The notes beneath the pieces were generated by a model, which did no database searches, was not told the origin of the DNA, and saw nothing but the letters and a program-made list of their open reading frames with translations. 64,000 nt of DNA. It comes from Aquiflexum balticum DSM 16537 (GTDB taxonomy: Bacteria > Bacteroidota > Bacteroidia > Cytophagales > Cyclobacteriaceae). The stretch lies in assembly GCF_900176595.1 (NCBI RefSeq), contig NZ_LT838813.1, positions 2,060,001 through 2,124,000 on the forward strand, given 5' to 3'. Of the stretch, positions 55,937-64,000 are shown piece after piece; the first letter of the stretch is position 1, and the number at the start of each line of letters is the position of its first letter. A program made the position numbers and the translations under genes.

Positions 55937-56479
55937 TTATACTTTTTCGGTAATCCAAATTGCGTCTTTTTCAAAACCATTTTCTGCCCACTCTACGGAG
56001 ACATATTGGGTTTCAAGAGTGTTGACCCGGAAACCACAATAATCAGGCATGATAGGGTAATCCCTGGTATATTTTCTATCTACCAAAATCATAAGCTCTA
56101 CTTTTTGGGGTCTTCCAAAGGCAATCATTGCATCCAAAGCAGCCCTGACAGACCGGCCTTTATAGAGCACATCGTCTATCAAAATTACCTTCTTTCCCTC
56201 AATGAGGAAATCTATTTTTGTTTCATTGGCTTTAAGTGGGAAATCCCTTCTTCTGAAATCATCCCTATGAAAAGTGGCATCCAAATACCCAAATGGCACT
56301 TTTATTCCTGAGATTTCATTTAGTAGCCTTACAATTTTGTTCAAAACAATCGGTCCACGAGGCTGTAATCCTAAAAGTACGGTGTTTTCAAAATTATCGT
56401 GATTTTCTATCAATTGATGGCAGAATCGCTTCAGGATGATGGCAATCTGCTGCTGATCAAGGACTAGTCTTTTATGCAT
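55937..56479 (-). CDS. pyrR: PyrR-type uracil phosphoribosyltransferase/regulator
   Basis: A 180-residue phosphoribosyltransferase with the PRPP-binding motif VILIDDVLYKGRSVRAALDA near residues 97-116, a LGLQPRGPIVLNK loop and FRRRDFPLKANETKIDF. In Bacillus PyrR binds pyr mRNA in the presence of UMP and attenuates the operon; many Bacteroidota have a PyrR next to pyrB. I do not see an obvious anti-terminator structure before pyrB, since the genes are only 8 bases apart, so any regulation would act on the leader of pyrR. Confidence 0.93.
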   Translation of the reverse strand: MHKRLVLDQQQIAIILKRFCHQLIENHDNFENTVLLGLQPRGPIVLNKIVRLLNEISGIKVPFGYLDATFHRDDFRRRDFPLKANETKIDFLIEGKKVILIDDVLYKGRSVRAALDAMIAFGRPQKVELMILVDRKYTRDYPIMPDYCGFRVNTLETQYVSVEWAENGFEKDAIWITEKV

Positions 56480-56548
56480 GGCGTAGCTTTGGATGCAAAT
56501 ATAAAAAGTTTATGTGTTTTAGAGTTCAAAAGTTTGAAATCGCAAAAC

Positions 56549-58162
56549 TTAAAATTCATCCTGAGGTACATACAAGTCTCCGTCCAATTTTATTTTTGTA
56601 ATAAAAAATACATCCCTAACCTTTTCTTTACCCTCTTCATCCTGATATCTTACGCGCTGTTTTCCTGAAAGTAAATAATAATTCATATACCAGGAGGATA
56701 AGGTAAGACTGCTTTCCTGTGTGTCTTTGATACGTTCCTTTTCATTGATCAATTGAATTTCGAAAGCTAGATTTTCAAAGATAACTTCCCCGTTTTTGAG
56801 GTAACTCAGGTAAATTTCACTTCCATCAAGGAACATATAATGGAGTTTTTCACCATCAAAATTAACCTCGCCATATTTACCTGGTCCAAAAGAAACTTTG
56901 TTGTTAAGGTTAAATGCATTTTCCCAAATTACCTGGCCATCTTTCGATAAATAGAGGAAATAGGCGGACTGAAACCTGTATTCTCCTTCGGTTTGGAGAG
57001 AACTCGCACCATATCTGGAACCCAGATTACTTGGAAATCCATCATATTGGAAAGGATTCATCCTGTAGGGATTGAATCTGTAAGCATCATTGGCATAAAC
57101 CCCATCCCTTTGGATATACCGAGGGTTTGTTGCCAAGAAATTATCACTGTAAACAAGAAATCCCTGATCGGTGGAGTGTACTTCTCGGGAAGATAGAACA
57201 GGTTTTATAGAAGGGGATTTCCCTTTTGCAATGGCACGGTCCAAACTCTGCCATTTTTTTATTCTTTGTTTTTCATTGAGATAATTATAAAAATTAGGGA
57301 AATCCTCAAGAGTAAAATACCTGATGGAATATTCACCAAATTCATTGATATCAACTTGATAGATCCCTTGGTAAGCCTCCCTTTTTCTCTGCCCGTATGT
57401 ACCAAAGATGGATTGCTGGTAATTTTGGATGGGAGTCAGGATTCCTTCTACCAATTCCCAATTTGGATCCTTCAATCTGCCAATAGCAACTTCCCTGATT
57501 TTATTCCCTTTTTCATCAAATGTAATAAGTGAAAGTTGCTTCATTTTAAATTTGTCGCGGCGGCTGACCAAAATGTCCAAGAGTCCCAATTCACTGTCTT
57601 TTCTTAATTGAACTATATTGGTTTCTTTTGAATATATACCTTGTACAGTAATTACATTGGAGGCACTCATATCAAATATCTGAACAATTGGCCTGGAATC
57701 TGTTGTGCCCATAAAAACCGCATTTCTGTTAAGGACAAAAAATTCCTTCAGCTCCATGGTGTAAATGTTTTCAAGGGCTATTTCTGTTGCTGTATCTTCG
57801 ATCAGGTTGACTTCGATTAGATATCGGTCAGAGGCTAATGAAGTTCCCCTTTGGAATAAGGCATAAAAATAATCTCCCTCAAGATCGTAGCTGATCAATT
57901 CATAATTTTCCTTGATGGGGATTTCTTTAAAAATATCGGATTTCAGTTCAAAATCCGCCTGAAAATATTGAAGGGTTGATTTGAAATTAAAACCTTTTTC
58001 TGGTTGGGTTCTAAATGCCATCAAACCATCTGCACGGGGGATAACCATAAAATCGTTATCCGAATAACCGGATTCAACTTCAATTCTTTCCAGATACATC
58101 AATTGGGGGAAAGTTTTTGAAGAAGCTATAAATATTATAAACAGCGTTAGAATTATTCTCAT
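56549..58162 (-). CDS. Large secreted protein of unknown function
   Basis: A 537-residue protein with a signal peptide (cleavage near TFPQ, residue 20). The rest is rich in beta strands with repeated short motifs of the pattern hydrophobic-x-hydrophobic-aspartate/tyrosine (VEVNLIEDTATEIAL, IRYFTLEDFPNFYNYL), in keeping with a propeller-like fold, but no known motif is present. It overlaps the EVE gene start by 4 bases (ATGA), so both belong to one transcript. No function can be assigned. Confidence 0.75.
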   Translation of the reverse strand: MRIILTLFIIFIASSKTFPQLMYLERIEVESGYSDNDFMVIPRADGLMAFRTQPEKGFNFKSTLQYFQADFELKSDIFKEIPIKENYELISYDLEGDYFYALFQRGTSLASDRYLIEVNLIEDTATEIALENIYTMELKEFFVLNRNAVFMGTTDSRPIVQIFDMSASNVITVQGIYSKETNIVQLRKDSELGLLDILVSRRDKFKMKQLSLITFDEKGNKIREVAIGRLKDPNWELVEGILTPIQNYQQSIFGTYGQRKREAYQGIYQVDINEFGEYSIRYFTLEDFPNFYNYLNEKQRIKKWQSLDRAIAKGKSPSIKPVLSSREVHSTDQGFLVYSDNFLATNPRYIQRDGVYANDAYRFNPYRMNPFQYDGFPSNLGSRYGASSLQTEGEYRFQSAYFLYLSKDGQVIWENAFNLNNKVSFGPGKYGEVNFDGEKLHYMFLDGSEIYLSYLKNGEVIFENLAFEIQLINEKERIKDTQESSLTLSSWYMNYYLLSGKQRVRYQDEEGKEKVRDVFFITKIKLDGDLYVPQDEF

Positions 58163-58566
58163 GAAGTTATTTTAATAATATGCTCAAATTGAGGCTTTTC
58201 CAGAGGCATGACAGATAATCGGGATTGTTTGAGTAAGATCATTCCGCTTAATAAGTCATCAGATTTTATTTGCTCTAAGTTAAGTGGTTTTGGAAGTGAT
58301 TTAGATGGAACCAATTTTACGGCCATCCAATCTTTTTGTTCTTTATCATTAGGGTCAGGGAAGGCCTCCATACTGACTTTTGCGACACCGACTATTTCTT
58401 TTGCTTTACCGCTATGGTAAAACAAAACCTGATCTCCGACCCTCATTTCTTTCAGATAATTTCTCGCCTGATAATTTCGGATACCATCCCAAATATCTTC
58501 TCCCTTGGATTGAAGGTCATCCCAACTGTAAGACTCAGGTTCTGATTTGACTAACCAATAATTCAT
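58159..58566 (-). CDS. EVE domain protein
   Basis: A 135-residue protein that matches the EVE domain along its full length: MNYWLVKSEPESYSWDDL, IWDGIRNYQARNYLKEMRVGDQVLFYHS, IVGVAKVSMEAFPDP. EVE domains belong to the PUA/YTH-like group and bind modified bases in nucleic acids. The gene is translationally coupled to the next, unrelated secreted protein. Its role in the cell is not established. Confidence 0.92.
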   Translation of the reverse strand: MNYWLVKSEPESYSWDDLQSKGEDIWDGIRNYQARNYLKEMRVGDQVLFYHSGKAKEIVGVAKVSMEAFPDPNDKEQKDWMAVKLVPSKSLPKPLNLEQIKSDDLLSGMILLKQSRLSVMPLEKPQFEHIIKITS

Positions 58567-58671
58567 GTGTATTATATCTTTTTTGATTGGCTTAAGATAA
58601 GGCTTAAGATTTTATTTTGAAACAATAATTGATGACATTTGTCCTTATAGCAAATCAACCCTAATTCAGTT

Positions 58672-60378
58672 TTGGACCAAAAAAGCATACTTCGCCAACT
58701 CAAGCTCATCATCAAACTGATGGAGCTCCATGATGAAAATATTTTTAAAATCAGAAGTTATCAATCAGCAGTTAACACCATTGACCGGGGTGATGTTTCT
58801 ATAGAAGGAAAAAATCTGCAGGAACTCCAGGAAATCAATGGAATCGGGAAAAGCATAGCGGAGGTGATACATGCCTTGGAAACCACAGGAACAAGCCCTT
58901 ACATGGAAGAGTTGTTGGCAAAAACTCCAATCGGAATCTTGGAGGTACTTGAAATAAAAGGATTGGGACCAAAGAAAGTAAAGGTGCTCTGGGAGGAATT
59001 GAATATTACCTCAATCCATGAACTGATGGAAGCATGCCAATCAGGCCAAGTTGCCAAAACAAAGGGCTTTGGTGAAAAAACTCAGGAAAGTATCATTCAG
59101 TCTTTGGAATTCAGGGCTTCTAACCAAGGAAAATGGCTTTATGCAGATATTGAAGATGCAATGATTCGGTTCCAGGAAAAAGTCAAATCTGTCAAAGGTG
59201 TTGAAGCAGTGACTCCTGTAGGTGAATTTGCCCGTAAATTGGAAATTATAGAGTCTGTAGAATGGTTGATCGCAACAACTGACCACACAGCTGTAATATC
59301 CGATTTTTCCTCAATGGAGAATATCGAACAAAACAAAAAATCGTCAAGCCCATTTAAGTGGAGAGGTAAAATGCTTGATCCTGAGATAGCTCTATTGATT
59401 CACTTTACCCAACCAACTGAATTTATCAAAGAAAAAATCATAAGAACGGGTAGTAAAGCTCATTTGCTTTATCCTTTAATGGATCATAAACCATTTATTG
59501 AACTGCTCCGAGAAGGGGAAGACTTTTACAATGAAGAAGAAGCATACAGGAAAGCCGGTCTTCCCTGGATACCGGAAGAATTGAGAGAAGGTTATTTTGA
59601 ATTTGAATGGGCAAAAGAGAATAAGATTCAGAATTTATTGGAAGAGAAGGACCTCAAAGGCATTCTTCACAACCACTCCACATACAGTGATGGAAAGCAT
59701 AGCTTGAGGCAAATGGCTGAATACTGTAAAGAACTGGGGTATGAATATCTTGGAATTTCTGACCATAGTAGGACGGCATCTTATGCAGGTGGTCTGGAAA
59801 TTGAAAAAGTTCAGCTCCAGCAAAAAGAGATTGATGAACTGAATAAGGAACTGGCGCCATTCAAAATCTTTAAAGGAATTGAAAGTGATATTTTATTGGA
59901 TGGGAGCCTGGATTATCCTGATGAGGTTTTGAAAAGCTTTGATTTTATTGTTTCATCCATCCATTCCAGTTTGGGGATGGACAGAAAAAAAGCAACGGCA
60001 AGATTGTTGAAAGCCATTGAAAATCCCTATACCACGATCCTTGGACACCCGACGGGAAGGCTTTTGTTGAGAAGAGAGGGTTACCCTATTGACCATAAAG
60101 CAATCATAGATGCCTGCGCTAAATTCAATGTAATCATTGAAATCAATGCCAACCCCTGGCGACTGGACCTCGACTGGAGATGGATACAATATGCTATGGA
60201 AAAAGGAGTCAGGTTGTCCATCAATCCTGATGCCCATGAAATGGAAGGCTATGCAGACATGCGGTATGGGGTTTTGGTCGGAAGAAAAGGAGGTCTGACC
60301 ACAGATATGACTTTCAATGCCTTATCCCTTGCCGAAATGGAAGATTATTTAATGAATAGGAAAAATAAATTCAGCTAA
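58672..60378 (+). CDS. PolX-PHP family protein with degenerate polymerase site
   Basis: A 568-residue protein. The N-terminal part has the PolX 8-kDa-like and helix-hairpin-helix regions (RSYQSAVNTIDRG, INGIGKSIAEVI, IKGLGPKKVKVL). In the palm domain the GSxRR...GDxD metal site reads GEFAR...ESVE (residues 184-197), so the metal-binding aspartates are lost. The C-terminal PHP nuclease domain looks intact (LHNHSTYSDG, ISDHSRTA, ESDILLDG, SSIHSS, LGHPTGR, NPDAHEM). It probably retains nuclease but not polymerase activity. The start is a TTG at 58672; an ATG at 58720 would cut into the first conserved helix. Confidence 0.9.
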   Translation: MDQKSILRQLKLIIKLMELHDENIFKIRSYQSAVNTIDRGDVSIEGKNLQELQEINGIGKSIAEVIHALETTGTSPYMEELLAKTPIGILEVLEIKGLGPKKVKVLWEELNITSIHELMEACQSGQVAKTKGFGEKTQESIIQSLEFRASNQGKWLYADIEDAMIRFQEKVKSVKGVEAVTPVGEFARKLEIIESVEWLIATTDHTAVISDFSSMENIEQNKKSSSPFKWRGKMLDPEIALLIHFTQPTEFIKEKIIRTGSKAHLLYPLMDHKPFIELLREGEDFYNEEEAYRKAGLPWIPEELREGYFEFEWAKENKIQNLLEEKDLKGILHNHSTYSDGKHSLRQMAEYCKELGYEYLGISDHSRTASYAGGLEIEKVQLQQKEIDELNKELAPFKIFKGIESDILLDGSLDYPDEVLKSFDFIVSSIHSSLGMDRKKATARLLKAIENPYTTILGHPTGRLLLRREGYPIDHKAIIDACAKFNVIIEINANPWRLDLDWRWIQYAMEKGVRLSINPDAHEMEGYADMRYGVLVGRKGGLTTDMTFNALSLAEMEDYLMNRKNKFS

Positions 60379-60379
60379 G

Positions 60380-60667
60380 ATGAAGTGGATTGATAAAGAT
60401 ACAAACTTGTTGCTCCAGCGCTCTTTCTTGTTTGGAGCGACAGGAATAGTGATTTGCCTGATTCCACTTTTCAACAAATATTTTCAGTTTTTGAATATCC
60501 CCATGGGTCCAATCAATGGGATTGGCATTCTGCTTCAGTTTTTTGGATTGAGTATTGCAGTGATGGTGCTGAGAAAAAGGAAAGTGGAAGTGGAATTGAA
60601 GGACAAGGCAAAGAAAATGATTCTGGTTTTGGCCGTAGCATTGATATTCTTTTTTATGGTGATTTGA
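60380..60667 (+). CDS. Small membrane protein of unknown function
   Basis: A 95-residue protein with three hydrophobic segments (about 14-31, 43-63 and 79-95) and a short charged loop (RKRKVEVELKDKAKK). It starts 1 base after the PolX stop, so it is likely translated from the same mRNA. No family is recognised. The 3' end runs into a repeat-rich spacer. Confidence 0.65.
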   Translation: MKWIDKDTNLLLQRSFLFGATGIVICLIPLFNKYFQFLNIPMGPINGIGILLQFFGLSIAVMVLRKRKVEVELKDKAKKMILVLAVALIFFFMVI

Positions 60668-61065
60668 GAGAGACAAGTGACTCTTGACGTGAGACAGGGG
60701 AGCCAAAAATCAAGAACCAAGAGACAAGAGACAAGAGCCAAGAAACAAGAGCAAAGAACCAAGAAAAAGGTTGGCGCGTCATTGCGAGGAGCACTACATT
60801 CACTGTTATACTTAGAATAATCCTTCGTGCGAAGTGGCAATCTCTTGATGCGGTTACCTTGAAACTTGAGAATTTAGAAAGGAGAGCCAAGAACCAACAA
60901 CCAAGAAAATGATCTCAAATAAGAAGATGTCAAAAAATAAATTTAACTTTTCCTTGTCATGTCGGATCCGATAGCCATCGGATGAGACATCTAATATGTA
61001 CAAGATCTAGGATCAAGAACCTAGAGCCAAGAATCAAGAACCAATAGGAATAAAAAAATAGACCA
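60668..61065. repeat. Repeat-rich spacer with purine-rich short repeats and a dispersed element
   Basis: Bases 60669-60770 and 60880-61045 are built from variations of caagaaccaagagacaagagcc, purine-rich direct repeats. Between them, 60777-60844 is bounded by cgtcattgcgaggagc and gaagtggcaatctc, the two ends of a short interspersed repeat widespread in Bacteroidota genomes. Copy 2 of the palindromic unit (see 49148) lies at 60951-60991. No gene is visible. Confidence 0.75.
60951..60991. repeat. 41-base dispersed repeat, copy 2 (inverted)
   Basis: This is the reverse complement of 49147-49187 with one base difference (40 of 41 identical). It carries the same palindrome (60959-60990). Both copies lie next to purine- or pyrimidine-rich low-complexity repeats. 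Confidence 0.85.
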
Positions 61066-62445
61066 TTAATAGGAATTGGCCATTTCCAAGGCTTTTGTAG
61101 TAGTATAGTACTTCACAATCATATTGGGAATTTCCCATTCAGGCATTGTTCCTGATTTATAATATTCTAAAAACTTCTCCGTGACCTGCCCAAAATGCGC
61201 TTCATGCCCGATATGGTAGCTGTCAGGAATGACTACGAGGTATTCTCCATTTTCTTGTTTTTGAAGTCCAAGCCCGGGGTATTTGACTTGAAGGGTTGAC
61301 GCTATCGCATTTTCGAGTGCTTTTTCTTGGCCTTCCAACAGGGCCACATACAAAGTCGGTTTGAAGTTTTCTTCTTTTCCCTGCCGGATAATGAGGTTTG
61401 CTTTGGCACCTCGCATCATGCTGTAATGCGTATCTCCGGCACCCTCCGGCGCCTCAAAATTCCAGATGACGCTGACTTTGGCATGTTTGCCTTTCAGCGT
61501 ATAATTCATTTCTCCATTGCAAAATACTTCAAGGTTTCCGTCTTTCAGATCTTTTTCCAAAGACTCCGGAAACTCTTGCTTACGGGTGACTTTGGTAAAC
61601 TCATCCAAAGTCAAAGGAGTAGGCCATCTTTTGGCTGTCAACATCTGTACATCTGTTGTGTCTAAAATCACCTCCGGAAAGGCCTCCCATTGGATCAAAT
61701 CCACCAAATGTGTGGTCACATCGACAATACCTTCCCCTTCTTTGCGCACATCAAAAAACCAATCCGGTCGGACCAAAGGATTACCGGAAACATACTTGAA
61801 AAAATGATGTACGCTTTCTTTGGATATTGCAGGATTTTCTAGGGTTCCTGTTTCCAATTCTCCAAAAACCTCCGGTAGTATGGAAAGTTCACGCTGAAGC
61901 AAGGAAGCAATTTCAAACCGCTCCGTCATGATGTCATACAAAAGCAAATTCTTTTGAGAAGCTGCTTCAAAGGCTATAACCAATTTTTGAAAACCTTCCT
62001 GATTGATGACCAATGGTTTGTCAGCATAGACATGTATGCCATTGGCAATAGCTGCATTGATATAATCGATTTTTTGGTCATTTTTTCCGGCAACTACCAT
62101 GACATTACCGGGTTTTTCAGAAATCATTTTCGCTAAAAAATCTTCGCCTTTTTGGACTTCAATGTTCCATGCGGTCGGGGATTCTTCACGTGAGTTGTAA
62201 CCTTCAATCCTCTTGATATAATCATCCAATTCTGCACCTTCAGGTGCAAAAACATAAACAGTCGAATCAACCTGTGGGTACATGGTTTTGTGGATGAGCC
62301 CGGCATGGAAATGACCGGGATCCAGACTCATGATGATTACTTTGTCCTTATCCTGTCGGTTCATGGTTTCATTTTTTGGAGCGGTACAGAATTGGAAATA
62401 AATAAAAAAAGCAAAAAATGAAATGGTGGGAAAACGCTTTTTCAT
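61066..62445 (-). CDS. Gfo/Idh/MocA-type oxidoreductase lipoprotein with oxidoreductase C-terminal domain
   Basis: A 459-residue protein. The start at 62445 gives a signal with Cys20 (FIYFQFC), so it is likely a lipoprotein, lying just 4 bases after the upstream gene. The body has an N-terminal Rossmann region with VIIMSLDPGHFHAGLIHKTMYPQVDSTVYVF and HVYADKPLVINQEGFQKL, followed by a long C-terminal part (PTPLTLDEFTKVTRKQEFPESLEK...) typical of the putative oxidoreductase C-terminal domain. The family often acts on sugars or derivatives. The longer frame starting at 62529 lacks support. Confidence 0.88.
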   Translation of the reverse strand: MKKRFPTISFFAFFIYFQFCTAPKNETMNRQDKDKVIIMSLDPGHFHAGLIHKTMYPQVDSTVYVFAPEGAELDDYIKRIEGYNSREESPTAWNIEVQKGEDFLAKMISEKPGNVMVVAGKNDQKIDYINAAIANGIHVYADKPLVINQEGFQKLVIAFEAASQKNLLLYDIMTERFEIASLLQRELSILPEVFGELETGTLENPAISKESVHHFFKYVSGNPLVRPDWFFDVRKEGEGIVDVTTHLVDLIQWEAFPEVILDTTDVQMLTAKRWPTPLTLDEFTKVTRKQEFPESLEKDLKDGNLEVFCNGEMNYTLKGKHAKVSVIWNFEAPEGAGDTHYSMMRGAKANLIIRQGKEENFKPTLYVALLEGQEKALENAIASTLQVKYPGLGLQKQENGEYLVVIPDSYHIGHEAHFGQVTEKFLEYYKSGTMPEWEIPNMIVKYYTTTKALEMANSY

Positions 62446-62449
62446 CCGA

Positions 62450-63820
62450 TTAGATTTTGACATAATCAGTTCCATAGGGTGCGCGTTGAGGTCTGCTAAG
62501 ATGGGAGTTTGCCTCATCGTCATTGACAAATCTTTCTGCTTTTGGATCCCATTCCAATTTCCTTCCCACTTTCATTGCAACATGGCTGACCAAGCAGACT
62601 GAGCATGCACGGTGACCGATCTCAGCTGGCGAAAGTGGTTCTTTTCCGGATTGGATACAATCCAGCCAATTGCCGTGATGCTCTTCACTTTGGTACAAAT
62701 GGATTTCTCCTGGTCCGATTACCGATTGGAGAATTTTCGGGTCTGAAGCATCCAAAGCTTTGGCATTGTTTCCTTGAGCAACCGGATCGCTTGCAGAAGC
62801 GGTGTAACTTCCTCTTGAAACCCAGACCCATCCCTCAGATCCTTCATAGCGGATTCCATTGGGATAGCCTCCACTCGTGAACATTGTGATGCCATTGTCA
62901 TACTCTGCCTTGACCATAAAGTCGCCGTGGACATTCCACAATCCGGATCGAGGAAACTCTGCAACAGCTTCGATAAACCTTGGGCCTGTAAGTTCGGTAT
63001 CCATGCCCCAAGCAGCAGAATCAAAGTGATGCTGTCCCCATCCTGTGATCATTCCCGCACCGTAATTTTCTAGTCTAAGCCAACCGGGGCGACTGTAATC
63101 ATGCTGAGGATGTACGCCTATTTCTGTATAAGGAACTTCAGGAGTGGATCCCAGCCACATATCAAAATTAAGGTTGGAAGGTATGGGCATGGCAGGTGCT
63201 TCAGGTCCTGAAGGGTCACCGGGAAGTCCAATCCTGACAGTATGCAACTTTCCGATTCTTCCATTCCTGACCAATTCAGCTGCAATCCTAAATTGCTCAC
63301 TGGACCGCTGCTGGGTTCCGAGTTGGAGAACTACCCCGGTTTTGTTGACTACTTCTACCAATTGTCTGCCCTCTTTGATGGTCAAGGAGGTGGGTTTTTG
63401 TAAATAGATGTGCTTTCCGGCCAGTGCAGCCTCCATGGCTGGCTGTGAATGCCAATGGTCGGGTGTACTGATGATTACAGCATCAATGTCTTTATCAGCA
63501 AGCATCTCATGATAATCACCGTATTGTTTGACATTGAGGTAAGGCGTACCCATTTTTTCTGTATAATACTTTTCCACCAATTCCTTACCCTCTCTCATTC
63601 TTTTGCTGTCCACATCCGACACAGCCACAATCCGGGCCACATCATGTTGCCAAGTCCCGGGAAGGTCGTGTTCCCGAGCGATCCTTCCACAGCCAATCTG
63701 GCCAATATTGATTTTATTACTTGGTGCATTTTTTCCAAAAACAGAAGCCGGAACAATGGTAGGGAATCCGAGGATAGTTGTGGCCATGCTGGTCGTTTTT
63801 ATAAATTTTCTTCTTTTCAT
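62450..63820 (-). CDS. Gfo/Idh/MocA-family oxidoreductase with TAT signal
   Basis: A 456-residue protein that starts with a twin-arginine signal (MKRRKFIKTTSMATTILGFP), then NKINIGQIGCGRIA, the Rossmann NAD(P) motif, the catalytic-type sequence HIYLQKPTSLTIKEGRQLVE (EKP-like) and the C-terminal barrel with GWGQHHFDSAAWGM. It is exported in folded form through TAT. It precedes the second oxidoreductase gene by 4 bases, so the two are an operon, together with the PmoA-like gene upstream. Substrate unknown, probably a sugar derivative. Confidence 0.92.
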   Translation of the reverse strand: MKRRKFIKTTSMATTILGFPTIVPASVFGKNAPSNKINIGQIGCGRIAREHDLPGTWQHDVARIVAVSDVDSKRMREGKELVEKYYTEKMGTPYLNVKQYGDYHEMLADKDIDAVIISTPDHWHSQPAMEAALAGKHIYLQKPTSLTIKEGRQLVEVVNKTGVVLQLGTQQRSSEQFRIAAELVRNGRIGKLHTVRIGLPGDPSGPEAPAMPIPSNLNFDMWLGSTPEVPYTEIGVHPQHDYSRPGWLRLENYGAGMITGWGQHHFDSAAWGMDTELTGPRFIEAVAEFPRSGLWNVHGDFMVKAEYDNGITMFTSGGYPNGIRYEGSEGWVWVSRGSYTASASDPVAQGNNAKALDASDPKILQSVIGPGEIHLYQSEEHHGNWLDCIQSGKEPLSPAEIGHRACSVCLVSHVAMKVGRKLEWDPKAERFVNDDEANSHLSRPQRAPYGTDYVKI

Positions 63821-63844
63821 GAGATTTTTAGGTTTGGTACTTGG

Positions 63845-64000
63845 TTATTTTTTGGAAAATTCCTTCCAATAATTTTCGGCTTCATTTGTTGACAACTCCC
63901 CATCAAAAACTACCATTCTGTATTTTAGGGTGTATTTTTTTCCAGGAAGGATCTCCCAAGATTCGTGTCTGATCGGACAAAATTCTATAAAGACATTTTC
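63845..64000 (-). CDS. PmoA/DUF6807 family protein, C-terminal end (5' part outside window)
   Basis: The last 51 residues of a minus-strand gene, reading through the window edge: FIEFCPIRHESWEILPGKKY, TLKYRMVVFDGELSTNEAEN and YWKEFSKK, stop at 63845-63847. This outline matches the end of DUF6807 (PmoA-type) proteins, which commonly lie beside TAT-exported Gfo/Idh/MocA genes in Bacteroidota. The gap to the next gene is 24 bases, so it is probably the first or an earlier member of that operon. Too little of the gene is present for more. Confidence 0.6.
   Translation of the reverse strand, partial: ENVFIEFCPIRHESWEILPGKKYTLKYRMVVFDGELSTNEAENYWKEFSKK

Overview
The window looks like a piece of a Bacteroidota (Bacteroidetes) chromosome, most likely from the order Cytophagales and near Algoriphagus and other Cyclobacteriaceae. 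This rests on gene content and style. There is a long 660-residue form of IspG, DUF4199 proteins, a TonB-dependent receptor with a BtuG-like lipoprotein, TAT-tagged Gfo/Idh/MocA and GMC oxidoreductases, few visible Shine-Dalgarno sites, and TAnnTTTG-type promoter boxes. The genus is an inference. No phage, transposase or CRISPR array was found.

Layout. Bases 1-2400 hold the 3' three quarters of a 23S rRNA, the 5S rRNA and a strong terminator. Bases 2547-18700 are mostly housekeeping: a PIF1-like helicase, an SDR plus ispG, an ABC ATPase, an FKBP prolyl isomerase, leuS, an outer-membrane protein, an MscS channel, a GNAT-nitrilase fusion and two different L,D-transpeptidases. Bases 19700-23100 carry a pterin pair (a PTPS-like enzyme overlapping folE), an SDR without its catalytic tyrosine, two small unknown genes and a flavin reductase. 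Bases 23200-27450 hold an orphan MBL-fold exonuclease, a nested inverted-repeat element, a phosphotriesterase-like lipoprotein and an AT-rich accessory patch. Bases 27450-38800 hold guaA, a dihydroorotase homologue that has lost its metal ligands, two DUF4199 proteins, two glycosyltransferases, a methyltransferase and an efflux operon (adaptor, permease, TolC) with no ATPase.

Bases 38800-47300 hold a compact operon of an SPFH protein, two paralogous membrane proteins and a 59-residue ribbon-helix-helix protein, then a GMC oxidoreductase with its subunit 3, a DUF6398 gene, a PIN toxin-antitoxin pair, a GH43 hydrolase and an SGNH hydrolase. Bases 47400-55000 form a vitamin B12 uptake locus. btuF-btuC and btuD lie on the minus strand and are split by a DUF4160/DUF2442 pair whose first gene is frameshifted. 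A cobalamin riboswitch followed by btuB and a btuG-like gene lies on the plus strand. Bases 55000-64000 hold pyrB/pyrR, a large unknown secreted protein, an EVE protein, a PolX-PHP protein with a degenerate polymerase site, a repeat-rich spacer, and two Gfo/Idh/MocA oxidoreductases followed upstream by the end of a PmoA-type gene.

Pathways. The B12 locus covers the whole route from surface capture (BtuG, BtuB) through periplasmic binding (BtuF) to inner-membrane import (BtuC, BtuD). pyrR and pyrB belong to pyrimidine synthesis, and the dihydroorotase-like protein may be a structural partner of the ATCase rather than an enzyme. Several enzyme homologues here keep the fold but have lost catalytic residues (the dihydroorotase, PolX and one SDR). 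These, together with the SPFH/ribbon-helix-helix operon and the split B12 locus, are the points most worth following up.
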